Origin: Candidatus Obscuribacterales bacterium
Lineage (GTDB): Bacteria > Cyanobacteriota > Vampirovibrionia > Obscuribacterales > Obscuribacteraceae
Assembly (NCBI GenBank): GCA_020050835.1
Contig: JAGVKB010000118.1
Span: forward strand, 1 to 64,000
DNA length: 64,000 nt
Direction of reading: 5' to 3'
Shown one piece after another: positions 25,580 through 35,271 of this stretch (within the stretch, counting starts at the first letter, position 1; every line of letters begins with the position of its first letter). The notes below the pieces were generated by a model. The model was not told where the DNA came from, ran no database searches, and saw only the letters and a program-made list of their open reading frames with translations. A program made the translations under genes and the position numbers.

Positions 25580-26575
25580 ATGTTTGACCTTTTCAAGAAG
25601 CAGTTCATAGAAGTTATCGAGTGGACGGAAGATCAAAATGGTGTTCTGGCTTATCGCTTTCCCACCATGGACCAGGAGATCAAGAATGGTGCACAGCTGA
25701 CCGTTCGCGATTCGCAAATGGCCGTGTTCGTCAACGAAGGCAACATCGCCGATATCTTCAGCCCGGGGCGTTATGAGCTCAGCACCAAAACTCTGCCGAT
25801 CTTAACCACCCTGATGAATTGGGATAAGGCGTTCAAGTCGCCGTTTAAATCTGATGTTTACTTCTTCTCGACCCGCGAGCAGATCGATCAACGCTGGGGA
25901 ACGCAAGCACCCATTACCTTTAGAGACAAAGAGTTCGGTGCGATTCGCTTGCGGGCATTCGGCACTTATTCATACCAGATTGAGGAGCCATCTACGTTCT
26001 ACCAGAAAATCAGTGGCTCGCGTGAGATGTACACTGTCAGTGAGCTCGATGGGCAGTTGCGATCAGCCATTGTCACGTCAATTGCTACAAAGCTTGGCAA
26101 AGGGGAGACGCCGTTTCTAGACATGGCTGCCAATCAGCAGGATTTCTCCGAGCAGCTGAAGAAAGAGCTCGATCAACCGTTTTTTAGCTATGGTTTGAAG
26201 CTGGCCACCTTCCTGGTGCAAAGCGTTACGCTGCCGGAAGAATTGCAGGCTTATCTGGACAAGCAATCGTCGATGAATCTAGTCGGCGACTTGAAGCGAT
26301 ATGCTCAGTTTCAAGCGGCCGACAGTATTTCGGCCGCCGCGCAAAATGGCGGAGGATTGGCTTCGGCTGGTGTCGCGATGGGGGCCGGAGCAGTAATCGG
26401 GCAAACCTTTGCCCAGGCGATGCAGGGCAATGACAGCCAATCCGGAGGGCAAGCAGCGGCGATGGAAGATCCATTCGAGCTTCTGGAGAAACTGCAAGGG
26501 CTGCTCAAAAAAGGTGTGATTTCGCAAGAAGAGTTTGATGCTAAGAAAGTGGAGATTCTCAAGAGAATTTCCTGA
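25580..26575 (+). CDS. SPFH/YdjI-like (virion-core-like) protein with SHOCT end
   Basis: 331 aa from ATG 25580, with GAGGGG about 7 nt upstream. Residues 1-230 resemble the YdjI group of SPFH-type proteins (IEVIEWTEDQNGVLAYRFP, then QLTVRDSQMAVFVNEGNIAD and LRAFGTYSYQI). A Gly/Ala-rich linker leads to a SHOCT-like C-terminal helix pair (LLKKGVISQEEFDAKKVEIL). In Bacillus the relative belongs to an envelope-stress operon. It is the first gene of a run in which each start touches or overlaps the previous stop (TGATG at 26573-26577), so it is expected to act with the DUF4178 and DUF350 proteins at the membrane. Confidence 0.85.
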   Translation: MFDLFKKQFIEVIEWTEDQNGVLAYRFPTMDQEIKNGAQLTVRDSQMAVFVNEGNIADIFSPGRYELSTKTLPILTTLMNWDKAFKSPFKSDVYFFSTREQIDQRWGTQAPITFRDKEFGAIRLRAFGTYSYQIEEPSTFYQKISGSREMYTVSELDGQLRSAIVTSIATKLGKGETPFLDMAANQQDFSEQLKKELDQPFFSYGLKLATFLVQSVTLPEELQAYLDKQSSMNLVGDLKRYAQFQAADSISAAAQNGGGLASAGVAMGAGAVIGQTFAQAMQGNDSQSGGQAAAMEDPFELLEKLQGLLKKGVISQEEFDAKKVEILKRIS

Positions 26576-27210
26576 TGATTAAGCTCGCCTGCCCAAGTTG
26601 CGGCGCCGAAGTTAAATTTCAATCAAAGGCTTCTGTCTTTGCGGTTTGCAGCTTCTGCAAATCGACTCTTGTCAGGCAAGACATGAATCTTGATGTCTTG
26701 GGCAAGATGTCTGATCTGCAGGATGATTTAACTCCGTTGCAGTTAGGTACGCAAGGGCAATATGATGGACGGCAGTTCGAGCTGATCGGCAGGCTCAAGA
26801 TCGCCTACAGCGACGGGTACTGGAACGAGTGGTACACGCTGTTTGGCGGCGAGGAAACCGGCTGGTTGGCTGAAGCTCAAGGCTTCTACGCCGTTTGCTT
26901 TCAGCTTGAGACACCTGGACTCTATCTACCGCCGGCCAAAAGAATAAAGCCGGGTTTGACGATCGATTTGGAGCCAGCCGGTACATTTCTGGTAGAAGAT
27001 GCGCGCGATGTGTTTTGCATATACAGTGAAGGCGAGCTTCCGATCAACGCCGCTCAGGGGCGGGAGTCTTTCAGCGTTGATCTGGCCGGGCCAAAAGACC
27101 AGATGGCAACTGTCGAGTACGCCGAAAATTCAGACCGAATCTACATCGGCAGCTATCAGGATTTTGACACGTTTAATTTTCGGAATCTGAGGACGATCGA
27201 TGGCTGGTAA
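26575..27210 (+). CDS. Zinc-ribbon DUF4178 protein
   Basis: 211 aa. Two CxxC pairs (CPSC at 6-9, CSFC at 26-29) form a zinc ribbon; about 55-195 is a DUF4178 domain (LGTQGQYDGRQFELIGRLKI, WNEWYTLF). Soluble. Translation starts inside the stop of the SPFH gene and ends 11 nt inside the next one, so it is tightly coupled. DUF4178 proteins occur in neighbourhoods with DUF350 and spermidine-synthase-like enzymes; their activity is unknown. Confidence 0.85.
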   Translation: MIKLACPSCGAEVKFQSKASVFAVCSFCKSTLVRQDMNLDVLGKMSDLQDDLTPLQLGTQGQYDGRQFELIGRLKIAYSDGYWNEWYTLFGGEETGWLAEAQGFYAVCFQLETPGLYLPPAKRIKPGLTIDLEPAGTFLVEDARDVFCIYSEGELPINAAQGRESFSVDLAGPKDQMATVEYAENSDRIYIGSYQDFDTFNFRNLRTIDGW

Positions 27211-28552
27211 GTCTCAGACTCCTGATTCCACAGGTGGACCGTCTGGTGCCAAACCGAGCGCCAAGACATTTTCGTGCACCAACTGTGGTGCTTCAGTAAC
27301 GATTCGATATCCCGGGCAAGCTATGTCCGTTGCATGCGAATCCTGCCACTCGGTTCTGGATGTGACGCATCGCAATTACCAGATACTTTCTAAATATGGG
27401 GCGGAGACATCCGGATACAGTCCGCTTTTAGCGCTCGGAGCGAGGGGGAAGTTATTTGGTCGGCCCTGGGAAGTAATCGGATATATGGTGCGGGAAGATG
27501 TGGCGAGCGGTTTTTCGTGGGATGAATATTTGCTCTTCAACCCTTATTACGGATATCGCTGGCTGACGCATACCAAAGGGCATTTTAACTTTGTCACGCC
27601 GATTAAGAAGAAGCCTCAAACCAGCCAATCCTACAAGTTCAATTCCCCTGAGTGCGCCATTCTAGACGACCTCAACTACCGTCTGTACTACCGCGGGCAG
27701 GCCTCTGTCTTATTTGTGCTGGGCGAGTTTTATTGGCGTGTAAAGGCTAACAGCGCGGTAGCGATGGAAGACTACATCTGCCCGCCTAAAATGCTGTCAT
27801 CAGAGGCGGATGAGAAGGAGATCAATTGGAGTGTCTCGGAGTATGTCGAGCCTGCCGTGATTCGCGAGGCCTTTAAATCTGACGATCCGTCCTTGAAGCG
27901 ATTGCCGCTCGGTATCGCTCCTAATCAACCCAACAAGGCGGCATCGGCATGGAAAACCATGAAGTGGCTATGGATGATGTTCCTGGTGATCTGCACCGGA
28001 ATTGAAATCGTCCATGTCGCCGGTTCGGCCAGCAAGGAGCTGTTGGACTTCAATTACACCTATGTTCCGAATACCAAAAGCGCAGATATCACTACTCCGG
28101 TCTTTACGGCGTTCAAGGAGAAGGCCAATCTGTCCCTGTCATTTAAAACTCAGGTGGACAATAGCTGGTACTACGTGTCCGGGGAGCTGGTAAATAACAA
28201 GACCGGCGAAACGTATCCTTTCGAGCGCAGCATCGAATACTATCATGGTTACGACAGCGACGGCTCCTGGAGCGAGGGCAGTCTGGAGTCTCAGCTGTTG
28301 TTTTCTGGGATACCAGGCGGTCAGTACTACTTGAACTTAGATATGGAGAGCGGGTCCTTCAAGGACAGCAATCCACGCACATTGCTGCTTACTGTGCGGC
28401 GTGATGTGCCGACTTACGTCAATTACTTCTTGAGTCTGTTCTTCCTCTCAGTCCTTCCTTGCATGTATTGGTGGAGCAGCCGAAGTTTCGAGGTCGCTCG
28501 CTGGTCTGACAGCGATTATACGCCGTATCCGTCTTCGTCCGATTCCGATTGA
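27200..28552 (+). CDS. Membrane-anchored zinc-ribbon DUF4178 protein
   Basis: 450 aa. After a 25-residue polar start comes a zinc ribbon (CTNC ... CESC), then a DUF4178 domain (GRPWEVIGYMVRED, WDEYLLFNPYYGYRWL). Two membrane segments (about 255-278 and 395-415) enclose an extracytoplasmic beta-rich segment of about 115 residues. It is a larger paralogue of the preceding gene and could carry the complex to the membrane. Start overlaps the previous gene by 11 nt. Confidence 0.85.
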   Translation: MAGKSQTPDSTGGPSGAKPSAKTFSCTNCGASVTIRYPGQAMSVACESCHSVLDVTHRNYQILSKYGAETSGYSPLLALGARGKLFGRPWEVIGYMVREDVASGFSWDEYLLFNPYYGYRWLTHTKGHFNFVTPIKKKPQTSQSYKFNSPECAILDDLNYRLYYRGQASVLFVLGEFYWRVKANSAVAMEDYICPPKMLSSEADEKEINWSVSEYVEPAVIREAFKSDDPSLKRLPLGIAPNQPNKAASAWKTMKWLWMMFLVICTGIEIVHVAGSASKELLDFNYTYVPNTKSADITTPVFTAFKEKANLSLSFKTQVDNSWYYVSGELVNNKTGETYPFERSIEYYHGYDSDGSWSEGSLESQLLFSGIPGGQYYLNLDMESGSFKDSNPRTLLLTVRRDVPTYVNYFLSLFFLSVLPCMYWWSSRSFEVARWSDSDYTPYPSSSDSD

Positions 28553-28567
28553 GGAGAGTCGCATTCG

Positions 28568-28705
28568 ATGGTTCGATTTTATGTCATTTCGTCAGCGATC
28601 GTTTGCTTGGTGTTTTTGTACGCATCACAGTCTGGGATCGTTTTGATTGGCGCGGGAGCCAATTCCCCCTCCAAGCCGAGGGGACCGGGTCAGTTTCACA
28701 AATAG
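28568..28705 (+). CDS. 45-aa membrane or exported peptide
   Basis: MVRFYVISSAIVCLVFLY begins a hydrophobic segment followed by a short Gly/Ser/Pro-rich tail (NSPSKPRGPGQFHK). GAGGAGA lies about 10 nt before ATG 28568. It fills the gap between the DUF4178 and DUF350 genes, and its stop is followed by the strong ribosome site of the DUF350 gene. Such small membrane proteins are easily missed; sequence beyond the hydrophobicity gives no function. Confidence 0.55.
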   Translation: MVRFYVISSAIVCLVFLYASQSGIVLIGAGANSPSKPRGPGQFHK

Positions 28706-28721
28706 GTGAGGAGGAAAGACT

Positions 28722-28940
28722 TTGGAACAAGTATTTGCGCTCAAGTATGTGGTGGCGGCCGTTGTTTATTCAGGGGTCGGCATCATGATTTTGCTTCTGT
28801 CGATGGTGATCTTTGACAAGATGACACCGGGCGATCTCTGGAAGGACATCGTGCAAGAAAAGAATCTGCCGCTTGCAGTCGCTCTCGGTTCGATGATGCT
28901 CGCTGTCGGAAATATCATCGCTTCGGCCATACACGGCTAA
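28722..28940 (+). CDS. DUF350 membrane protein
   Basis: 72 aa from a TTG codon that is well supported by GAGGAGG (28708-28714) with 7-nt spacing. Two membrane helices (about 8-28 and 49-70) with KMTPGDLWKDIVQEKNLPLA between them match half of a typical DUF350 protein. DUF350 proteins are found with spermidine-synthase-like and DUF4178 genes. It ends 4 nt before the GTG start of the next gene. Confidence 0.8.
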   Translation: MEQVFALKYVVAAVVYSGVGIMILLLSMVIFDKMTPGDLWKDIVQEKNLPLAVALGSMMLAVGNIIASAIHG

Positions 28941-28944
28941 ACAA

Positions 28945-30447
28945 GTGACATATCCGCTGCTCCTTACTGCCTTTGCCATATCGACCTGTGGCTTGGTCTA
29001 TGAACTGATCGCTGGTACGGTAGCCAGCTACCTGCTGGGCGATTCGGTGACGCAGTTTTCGACCGTGATCGGTGTCTATCTCTTCTTCATGGGCATTGGA
29101 TCTTTCCTGTCCAGATATGTCAACAAGAACATCGTTCTTACCTTCGTTCAGGTCGAATTGCTTGTCGGTCTGGTCGGTGGATCTTCTGCGACTCTCTTAT
29201 TCATTCTTTTCGAGCGCGTTGAGAGTTTTCGCATCCTGCTTTACGGATTGGTGGCGATCATCGGCATATTAATCGGGCTGGAAATTCCCCTTCTCATGCG
29301 AATTCTAAAGGACCGGCTGGAGTTCAAGGAGTTGGTATCACAGGTTTTCACCTTCGATTATGTGGGCGCTTTGCTTGCATCTCTTATCTTTCCATTGATC
29401 TTGGTTCCTTACCTGGGTTTGATTAGAGCGTCCTTCTTGTTTGGTCTTCTAAATGTCTTGGTGGCAATCTGGACTATCTACCTGTTCAAAGCCGAGCTGC
29501 CGTGGCTGCGCAGCTTAAGAGCGATGGCAGTCGTGCTGGTGATCGCCCTGGTCGGAGGTTTTGCTTACTCGGACAAGCTGATGGCTTTCGCGGAGTCTTC
29601 GACCTTTCAAGATCCGATTATCTACTCGACGTCGACACCCTATCAGCGGATCGTAATTACCGGTGGTGGCAAGGACGTCAAGCTCTTTTTAAACAACAAC
29701 CTGCAGTTTAGCTCGCGCGATGAATATCGCTATCATGAGGCGCTCATTCATCCGGCCATGGCCAGCCTGAAGCATCCCCGGGATGTGCTTGTCCTCGGTG
29801 GCGGAGACGGAATGGCGGTCAGAGAAATTCTCAAATATCCCTCCGTCGCCTCGGTGACATTAGTCGATCTCGACAGCGAAATGGTAAGTCTCTTTCGGGA
29901 TCAACCGCTATTCTCTCAACTTAACGGCGATGCCCTAAAGGACAAACGAGTCTCAATCATCAATCAAGATGCTTTTACCTGGCTGAAGCGATGTCACAAT
30001 ACTTTTGATATTGCTATTGTTGACTTTCCTGATCCCAGCAATTTTTCGCTCGGGAAGCTTTACACCGACACCTTTTATCGGGCCGTCAAGAAAGTGCTTG
30101 GTCCACAAGGGTTGGTAGTCGTACAGAGCACATCTCCCTACTTTGCCAAAAACTCATTTTGGTGCGTAGTCAGCACTTTGAGTTCGGTTGGATTCCAGAC
30201 CGTTCCGTATCACGCCTATGTTCCATCATTCGGCGATTGGGGCTATGTAATTGGTGCGAAATCGCCATTTCAACTCGCAGCGAGCTATCCGGACGGATTG
30301 CGTTATGTGTCGGCTGATACGGTCAATCAGTTGTTCTCGTTTCCCAAAGACATGCTACCTACCATCAATTCGGTCAACAAGCTGAACAATCAGTCCCTCG
30401 TTCATCTATTCGAGTCGGAGTGGGGCGAGTATGCCGAGACCCATTAG
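28945..30447 (+). CDS. Membrane spermidine-synthase-like aminopropyltransferase
   Basis: 500 aa from GTG 28945. About seven membrane helices occupy residues 1-215; the C-terminal half (225-445) is a spermidine-synthase fold: LFLNNNLQFSSRDEYRYHEA, the SAM-type loop VLVLGGGDGMAVREIL, VDLDSEM and the DFPDPSN catalytic region. The GGGDG, Asp and DxPDP residues needed for dcSAM and amine binding are present, so it is probably catalytic. Membrane-fused forms are known but their real acceptor is unknown; no SpeD is visible here. It overlaps the next gene by 17 nt. Confidence 0.85.
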   Translation: MTYPLLLTAFAISTCGLVYELIAGTVASYLLGDSVTQFSTVIGVYLFFMGIGSFLSRYVNKNIVLTFVQVELLVGLVGGSSATLLFILFERVESFRILLYGLVAIIGILIGLEIPLLMRILKDRLEFKELVSQVFTFDYVGALLASLIFPLILVPYLGLIRASFLFGLLNVLVAIWTIYLFKAELPWLRSLRAMAVVLVIALVGGFAYSDKLMAFAESSTFQDPIIYSTSTPYQRIVITGGGKDVKLFLNNNLQFSSRDEYRYHEALIHPAMASLKHPRDVLVLGGGDGMAVREILKYPSVASVTLVDLDSEMVSLFRDQPLFSQLNGDALKDKRVSIINQDAFTWLKRCHNTFDIAIVDFPDPSNFSLGKLYTDTFYRAVKKVLGPQGLVVVQSTSPYFAKNSFWCVVSTLSSVGFQTVPYHAYVPSFGDWGYVIGAKSPFQLAASYPDGLRYVSADTVNQLFSFPKDMLPTINSVNKLNNQSLVHLFESEWGEYAETH

Positions 30448-32071
30448 CCGATCGCTTTTCCTGAAAGGTCTGGTCGGGCTGACGGCCGGCGCGACGGTCG
30501 GAAAGCTTTGGTACGACTGGATGCAAGCGAAGGCAAGCATACCTTGTAAGATGCTTGGACCGTCTATGTCGATCGGGCACAAGCTTCGTGACGGTGCGAC
30601 ACTCGGACGAAAGTCTGAGCAGCCGCCGGAAGAATGCAAAGTAACCATCATCGGCGCCGGCATATCCGGCTTATCGGCAGCTTGGTGGCTCAAGCGACAA
30701 GGTATGACCGACTTCAGAATTCTTGAACTGGAAAGCCATGTCGGTGGCAATTCCGCCAGCGGTAGCAATCGGGTTAGCGCTTACCCCTGGGGGGCACATT
30801 ATGTGCCATTGGCCAATCAAGAGTCCCAATATGTAAGGATGCTCTTCGAAGAGCTCGGCATTATCGCCGGATATGACAGCACAGAGCGACCGATTTACAA
30901 CGAGTTGTTTCTCTGCCACGAACCGCAGGAGCGCCTGTTTAAAGATGGATCCTTTCAGGAAGGGCTGGTGCCCAAGCGAGGGTTGCAGAAATCGGACAGT
31001 CGACAGATCGCCAAATTTTTTGAAACAGTCAAGCGCTTTCGGGACACAGTGGGCTCAGACGGCAAACCGGCTTTTGCTATTCCGCTCGACTTGAGCTCGA
31101 CCGATCAAGCAATTGTTTCGCTCGACAAGCTTTCGATGTCGCAATGGCTGCAAGATAATGGTTTCGACTCAAAGCCGCTTTTGTGGTATGTGAATTACTG
31201 CTGCCGGGATGATTATGGCTCTGCGCTCGAGCATGTTTCGGCCTGGGCCGGCTTGCATTACTTCGCCGGTAGGCGGGGCAATGCAGCCAATGCCGAAAAC
31301 AACTCAATTGTAACCTGGCCGGAAGGCAATGGTTTTCTGGTCGACAAACTCAAGCAGGGCTTAAAAGATCAGATTATCTCCGGTGCGCCCGTGATTGCAG
31401 TTAGTGATTCAGGCAGTGCTGTTGACACGGTCTTTGTGCGCAGTGAAACAGGAGAGTGTCTGTCCACCAAATCTGAGCGAGTAATCTTTGCGGCACCGAG
31501 GTTTATCTCGAAATTCTTGTTGAAGGGCGATCTTGCTAAATCTCAGGTCGACTTCGAGGCGCTCAGTTATGCACCATGGTTGGTGGCAAACATTACGCTC
31601 CGGACAGTGCCTCGGGCTCGAGGCACTGCGCTAGCCTGGGACAATGTGAGCTATTACAGCCGATCGCTCGGCTACGTTGTTGCTACCCATCAAAACATCA
31701 CGACAAGAGCGGGCGAGACGGTCGTTACCTATTATCTGCCGCTGTCAGGCAGCGATCCCAATGTTGCACGCCATGAGCTTCTGTCCACTTCGAGCGAGCA
31801 CTGGTCGAAAGTGATTGTCGCAGACCTGGAGCAGATGCATCCGGAGATCAGCAAAGATATTATCGCCATCGAGCTTTGGCCGTGGGGGCACGGGATGATA
31901 CGCCCTTCGGTCGGATTCATTTGGGGAGATACTCGCCGTAAAATGAAAGAGAGCCAGGGCAAGGTGTTCTTCGCGCATTCCGATATGAGCGGTATCTCGA
32001 ACTTCGAAGAAGCGCAATATCATGGGATTAAGGCTGCTCAAGGCGTGCTCGACCAGTTGAGGCGCTCATGA
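30431..32071 (+). CDS. FAD-dependent amine-oxidase-like oxidoreductase
   Basis: 546 aa. The N-terminus ISRSLFLKGLVGLTAG is a Tat-like signal with only one Arg of the pair, followed by a possible lipobox-like IPC at 39. FAD-binding GAGISG is at 75-80 with an acidic ILELE at 97-101, and VGGNSASG follows, as in monoamine/flavin oxidoreductases. The C-terminal FAD contact is near the end (AHSDMSGISNFEEA). It lies directly behind the spermidine-synthase-like gene, so an amine or polyamine-derived substrate is a natural guess. It overlaps both neighbours (17 nt and 4 nt). Confidence 0.8.
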   Translation: MPRPISRSLFLKGLVGLTAGATVGKLWYDWMQAKASIPCKMLGPSMSIGHKLRDGATLGRKSEQPPEECKVTIIGAGISGLSAAWWLKRQGMTDFRILELESHVGGNSASGSNRVSAYPWGAHYVPLANQESQYVRMLFEELGIIAGYDSTERPIYNELFLCHEPQERLFKDGSFQEGLVPKRGLQKSDSRQIAKFFETVKRFRDTVGSDGKPAFAIPLDLSSTDQAIVSLDKLSMSQWLQDNGFDSKPLLWYVNYCCRDDYGSALEHVSAWAGLHYFAGRRGNAANAENNSIVTWPEGNGFLVDKLKQGLKDQIISGAPVIAVSDSGSAVDTVFVRSETGECLSTKSERVIFAAPRFISKFLLKGDLAKSQVDFEALSYAPWLVANITLRTVPRARGTALAWDNVSYYSRSLGYVVATHQNITTRAGETVVTYYLPLSGSDPNVARHELLSTSSEHWSKVIVADLEQMHPEISKDIIAIELWPWGHGMIRPSVGFIWGDTRRKMKESQGKVFFAHSDMSGISNFEEAQYHGIKAAQGVLDQLRRS

Positions 32072-33198
32072 CAAATTCCCTGATCGAGCCTCAAGCAACC
32101 AGAGCCTGGTCTCAACCGTGGTTGTCTTCGGCACGCTTCGATTGTTCTCTGATTCTGGCGCCGGCGTTTATAACAGCGTTGATAGCACTGGCTTTCAAGG
32201 GACACCTGGAAAATAGCGACAATCTGCCGCTCTGGGCCTGGGTCGGTCTTGTGCTTCTGATTGACGTCGCTCATGTCTATGCCACTTTGTTCCGAACTTA
32301 TTTAGACAAGAATGCCTTTGCGAAGAACAAGACGTTATTGCTGGTGGTGCCGGCCGCTTGCTGGATTGCAGGCAGCCTCTTGTATGCAATTGACGGACTG
32401 CTGTTCTGGCAGTGTCTTGCTTATCTGGCGGTCTTTCACTTTATCCGCCAGCAGTTTGGTTTTGTCGTGCTCTACTCGAAAGGCGATCCGCCGGAGCTGC
32501 GCAAGTTTAAGTGGCTGGACAGTCTTTGTGTATATGCGGCTACCGTCTATCCTCTCCTTTACTGGCACGCGCATCTGCCTCGCAACTTCAACTGGTTCGT
32601 CAGCGGAGACTTCGTCGAGTGTGTGCCCGCTTTTATGGTGGAGATTGGTCTGGCGGTCTATCTGGCCGTGCTGGTCCTCTATCTGGCAAAGGAGTCGGTG
32701 GTTTTTGCCCGCTGTGGATTTCTCAACCTGCCTAGAAATCTTCTGATTGCCGGTACCGCCTTGAGCTGGTGGGTTGGCATAGTAGCTCTGAATTCGGATT
32801 TAGCATTTACCATGACTAATGTCGTCAGTCACGGCATTCCTTACATGGCTTTGATCTGGCTTTATCATCACAGAAGTGCCGCTTTGCCGGAAAATGAAGT
32901 CAGCGGTGGTGTATTTAAGCGGAAGCTGAGTCTGCTCAAGGATTTCGCCATTGCCTATGTCCCGGCCTTTCTATTGTTTTTGGCAGCTCTGGCGTATTTA
33001 GAGGAAGGACTGTGGGACGGTTTGATCTGGCGCGAGCACTTAAGTTTCTTTCCGCTGTTCACTCATCTGCCTAGTATCTCGGATCCGGCTCTCCTGGCTA
33101 TCTTGATCCCGCTGTTGTCGCTTCCTCAATCCACTCATTATGTTCTGGACGGATTTATCTGGCGAGTCAAGGACCGGACGAGCAGCTGGTCCGCTTGA
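32068..33198 (+). CDS. His-rich polytopic membrane protein of unknown function
   Basis: 376 aa with about eight membrane helices. Conserved-looking His clusters sit at helix ends: DVAHVY, FHFIRQQFG, VVSHGIPYM, LYHHR and STHYVLDGFIWR. This arrangement resembles membrane-bound di-iron or other metal oxygenases, but I do not recognise the family. The start overlaps the FAD oxidoreductase stop (ATGA), making it the last gene of the operon. An oxidation or hydroxylation step on the product of the two preceding enzymes is a hypothesis only. Confidence 0.7.
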   Translation: MTNSLIEPQATRAWSQPWLSSARFDCSLILAPAFITALIALAFKGHLENSDNLPLWAWVGLVLLIDVAHVYATLFRTYLDKNAFAKNKTLLLVVPAACWIAGSLLYAIDGLLFWQCLAYLAVFHFIRQQFGFVVLYSKGDPPELRKFKWLDSLCVYAATVYPLLYWHAHLPRNFNWFVSGDFVECVPAFMVEIGLAVYLAVLVLYLAKESVVFARCGFLNLPRNLLIAGTALSWWVGIVALNSDLAFTMTNVVSHGIPYMALIWLYHHRSAALPENEVSGGVFKRKLSLLKDFAIAYVPAFLLFLAALAYLEEGLWDGLIWREHLSFFPLFTHLPSISDPALLAILIPLLSLPQSTHYVLDGFIWRVKDRTSSWSA

Positions 33199-33278
33199 GC
33201 CGTAAGAGTGACGCATGAAGCCGGGCGATTCAGGCGAATGACACAGGTTAGGGCGCTGCTGACTCTTGCCGGGGCAGC

Positions 33279-35204
33279 TTAGCCGACGATTATCTTTGGA
33301 CGTTGAATCGGATTTGGTTCGACTTCGCGCAATATCTCGCGGGTAACCGGTGCTGTTTCGCCTTCGCCCAGGAAAATGTATTTCACGACATAGCTCAACG
33401 GGTGGCCTTCGGTCCAACCGAAGTAGGCGTGTGGAATGGTTCCGGTGCGATTTCGCAGGTGCAGCAAAATGGCTGCGATCGCATTAGGGATCGCTGGGCT
33501 CGCACAGCGCAATACAGCAAAACCGTCTATGGAATGACCGCGCACGTGTAAGCAATCTCCGCTGAACTCGGAGGGATCTGTCAAGCTGACTTCCAGGAAG
33601 ACGAAGGAAGCTTCCTCCTTCGTCAATTTGTGAATCGCTCGTGTTTCCGACTCCTTATTTGAATAGTCAGCGCCGTCAGGGCGATGAGCCAAGAGGCAGA
33701 TCTGTCCGGATTCCTTGAGCATCAAGTCGATTAAGTGATTTGCCTCGGCATCCAATTCAACCGATTGGATGCGCAGCTCGAGCGAGCGCATCGCTCTTGA
33801 GAACAGCGATGTCACCAGAATGGTCGCAATGAAAAATGAAGCGATCTGCAGACCTTCCGGTCGCTCGATCATGTTGGCGATCGATGTGTAGACGAAAACC
33901 AAGAGAATGGTCGAGAAAGCCAATCGGTTTAGTATGCCTCGCTTCCAGGTGGAGAGAAACACGGCGAATGCAGCTGATGTAAACAGCACCAGCACGCCGG
34001 TAGCGTACGCGCCGGCCTGGGCGTCGACGTCAGCCCGGAAGATGATGGTGACTGCAAAGGTGATTAACGTAAAGAAAAGGACGAGCGGACGCTGTGCGCG
34101 AGCCCAATTGGGAGCCATGCCGTAGCGAGGAAGATATTTGGGTACGAGGTTGAGCAATCCGGCGATCGCCGAAGCGCCTGCAAACCATAAGATCAAGATA
34201 GTGCTGGCATCGTAGACTGTTCCCCACCCTTCGCCCATGTACAGGTGCGCCAGGTAGGCGAGCGCTCGTCCGTTGGCAGCTCCGCCATCGGCAAACAGCG
34301 GCGCTGGAATGAGCAGAGTCGTCAGGACACCGCCGAACAGGAGAAATACCGCCATAATGAGCGCAGCTGTCAGCAGAAGCTTTCTGGCATTTTTAATCCG
34401 CCCTTCCGGATGGTCGATCGTGTCGGTGGGATCGCCTTTTACCAGCGGCATGACGGCCACGCCAGTTTCGAAGCCCGACATGCCCAGTGCCAGCTTTGGA
34501 AATAGTATGAGCGACAGCCCAATCATCTCTGGGATGGAGTGATACTGCTTGAATAGATTATTCTGCCAGTCAACTAACAGCTCGGGGTGTGCAACCACCT
34601 GCATGGTTGCTACTGCAATGACCACCAGGTTGCTGACCAGATAGAAAAGCACAATGCCCAGCGAAAACCCGATCGCCTCCCGGAAACCTTTGATGAACAC
34701 GGCGCCTAGGAGGGCGAGCATAAACAAAGTAGTGGCAATCCGGTTGCTCATCCAGGCAGGGCAGAGCGGATTCTCGACAATGTGAGCGGTGGCGTCAGCT
34801 GCCGAAAGGGTGATTGTTATTACGAAGCCGGTCGCAGCAAATCCAAGCAAAATCAATACGAGCGTTTTACCTCGCCAGCCTGGCACGAGGTGTTCCAGCA
34901 TTGAGATACTGCCTTGTCCGTGCGGGCTTTCGCGAGCCACTTTGAAGTAAAGCGGCACCAATCCAAACAAGGTCATGAGGACTACAATCGACGTCGCAAT
35001 CGGAGAAAGCAGACCAGCTGCCAGGAAGGCGATACCGGGCTGATATCCCATCGTTGAGAAATAATCGACGCCGGTTAGGCACATCACTTTCCACCAGGCA
35101 TCCTGGTGAGTAGGTGCGGCCTTATGATGAAGTCCGATGCCTTCGAAAAACCATCTACGAAATCGGTTGTGTACTGTTTGAGCTCGGCGTTCAGCTACCG
35201 CCAC
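33279..35204 (-). CDS. APC superfamily amino-acid permease
   Basis: 641 aa from GTG 35204 (AGGGG about 6 nt upstream). About 12 membrane helices fill residues 45-470; [20 protein letters not shown] is the helix 1 unwound region seen in APC transporters. A cytosolic C-terminal domain of about 150 residues ([20 protein letters not shown]) may regulate transport. The substrate is unknown; cations or amino acids are possible. It lies 67 nt behind a universal stress protein gene, a pairing that suggests nucleotide or stress control of transport. Confidence 0.8.
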   Translation of the reverse strand: MAVAERRAQTVHNRFRRWFFEGIGLHHKAAPTHQDAWWKVMCLTGVDYFSTMGYQPGIAFLAAGLLSPIATSIVVLMTLFGLVPLYFKVARESPHGQGSISMLEHLVPGWRGKTLVLILLGFAATGFVITITLSAADATAHIVENPLCPAWMSNRIATTLFMLALLGAVFIKGFREAIGFSLGIVLFYLVSNLVVIAVATMQVVAHPELLVDWQNNLFKQYHSIPEMIGLSLILFPKLALGMSGFETGVAVMPLVKGDPTDTIDHPEGRIKNARKLLLTAALIMAVFLLFGGVLTTLLIPAPLFADGGAANGRALAYLAHLYMGEGWGTVYDASTILILWFAGASAIAGLLNLVPKYLPRYGMAPNWARAQRPLVLFFTLITFAVTIIFRADVDAQAGAYATGVLVLFTSAAFAVFLSTWKRGILNRLAFSTILLVFVYTSIANMIERPEGLQIASFFIATILVTSLFSRAMRSLELRIQSVELDAEANHLIDLMLKESGQICLLAHRPDGADYSNKESETRAIHKLTKEEASFVFLEVSLTDPSEFSGDCLHVRGHSIDGFAVLRCASPAIPNAIAAILLHLRNRTGTIPHAYFGWTEGHPLSYVVKYIFLGEGETAPVTREILREVEPNPIQRPKIIVG

Positions 35205-35271
35205 ACCATGTCCCCTGAGTTCATTCTTGACACTATCTTAGCGCTTCAAAGAGGGAAGCTTACTACATGGG

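Noticed and set aside
30431-30447. Overlap of SpeE-like and oxidase genes as a frameshift fusion
   Set aside because: Both frames have complete ends and a plausible start; the overlap is ordinary coupling.
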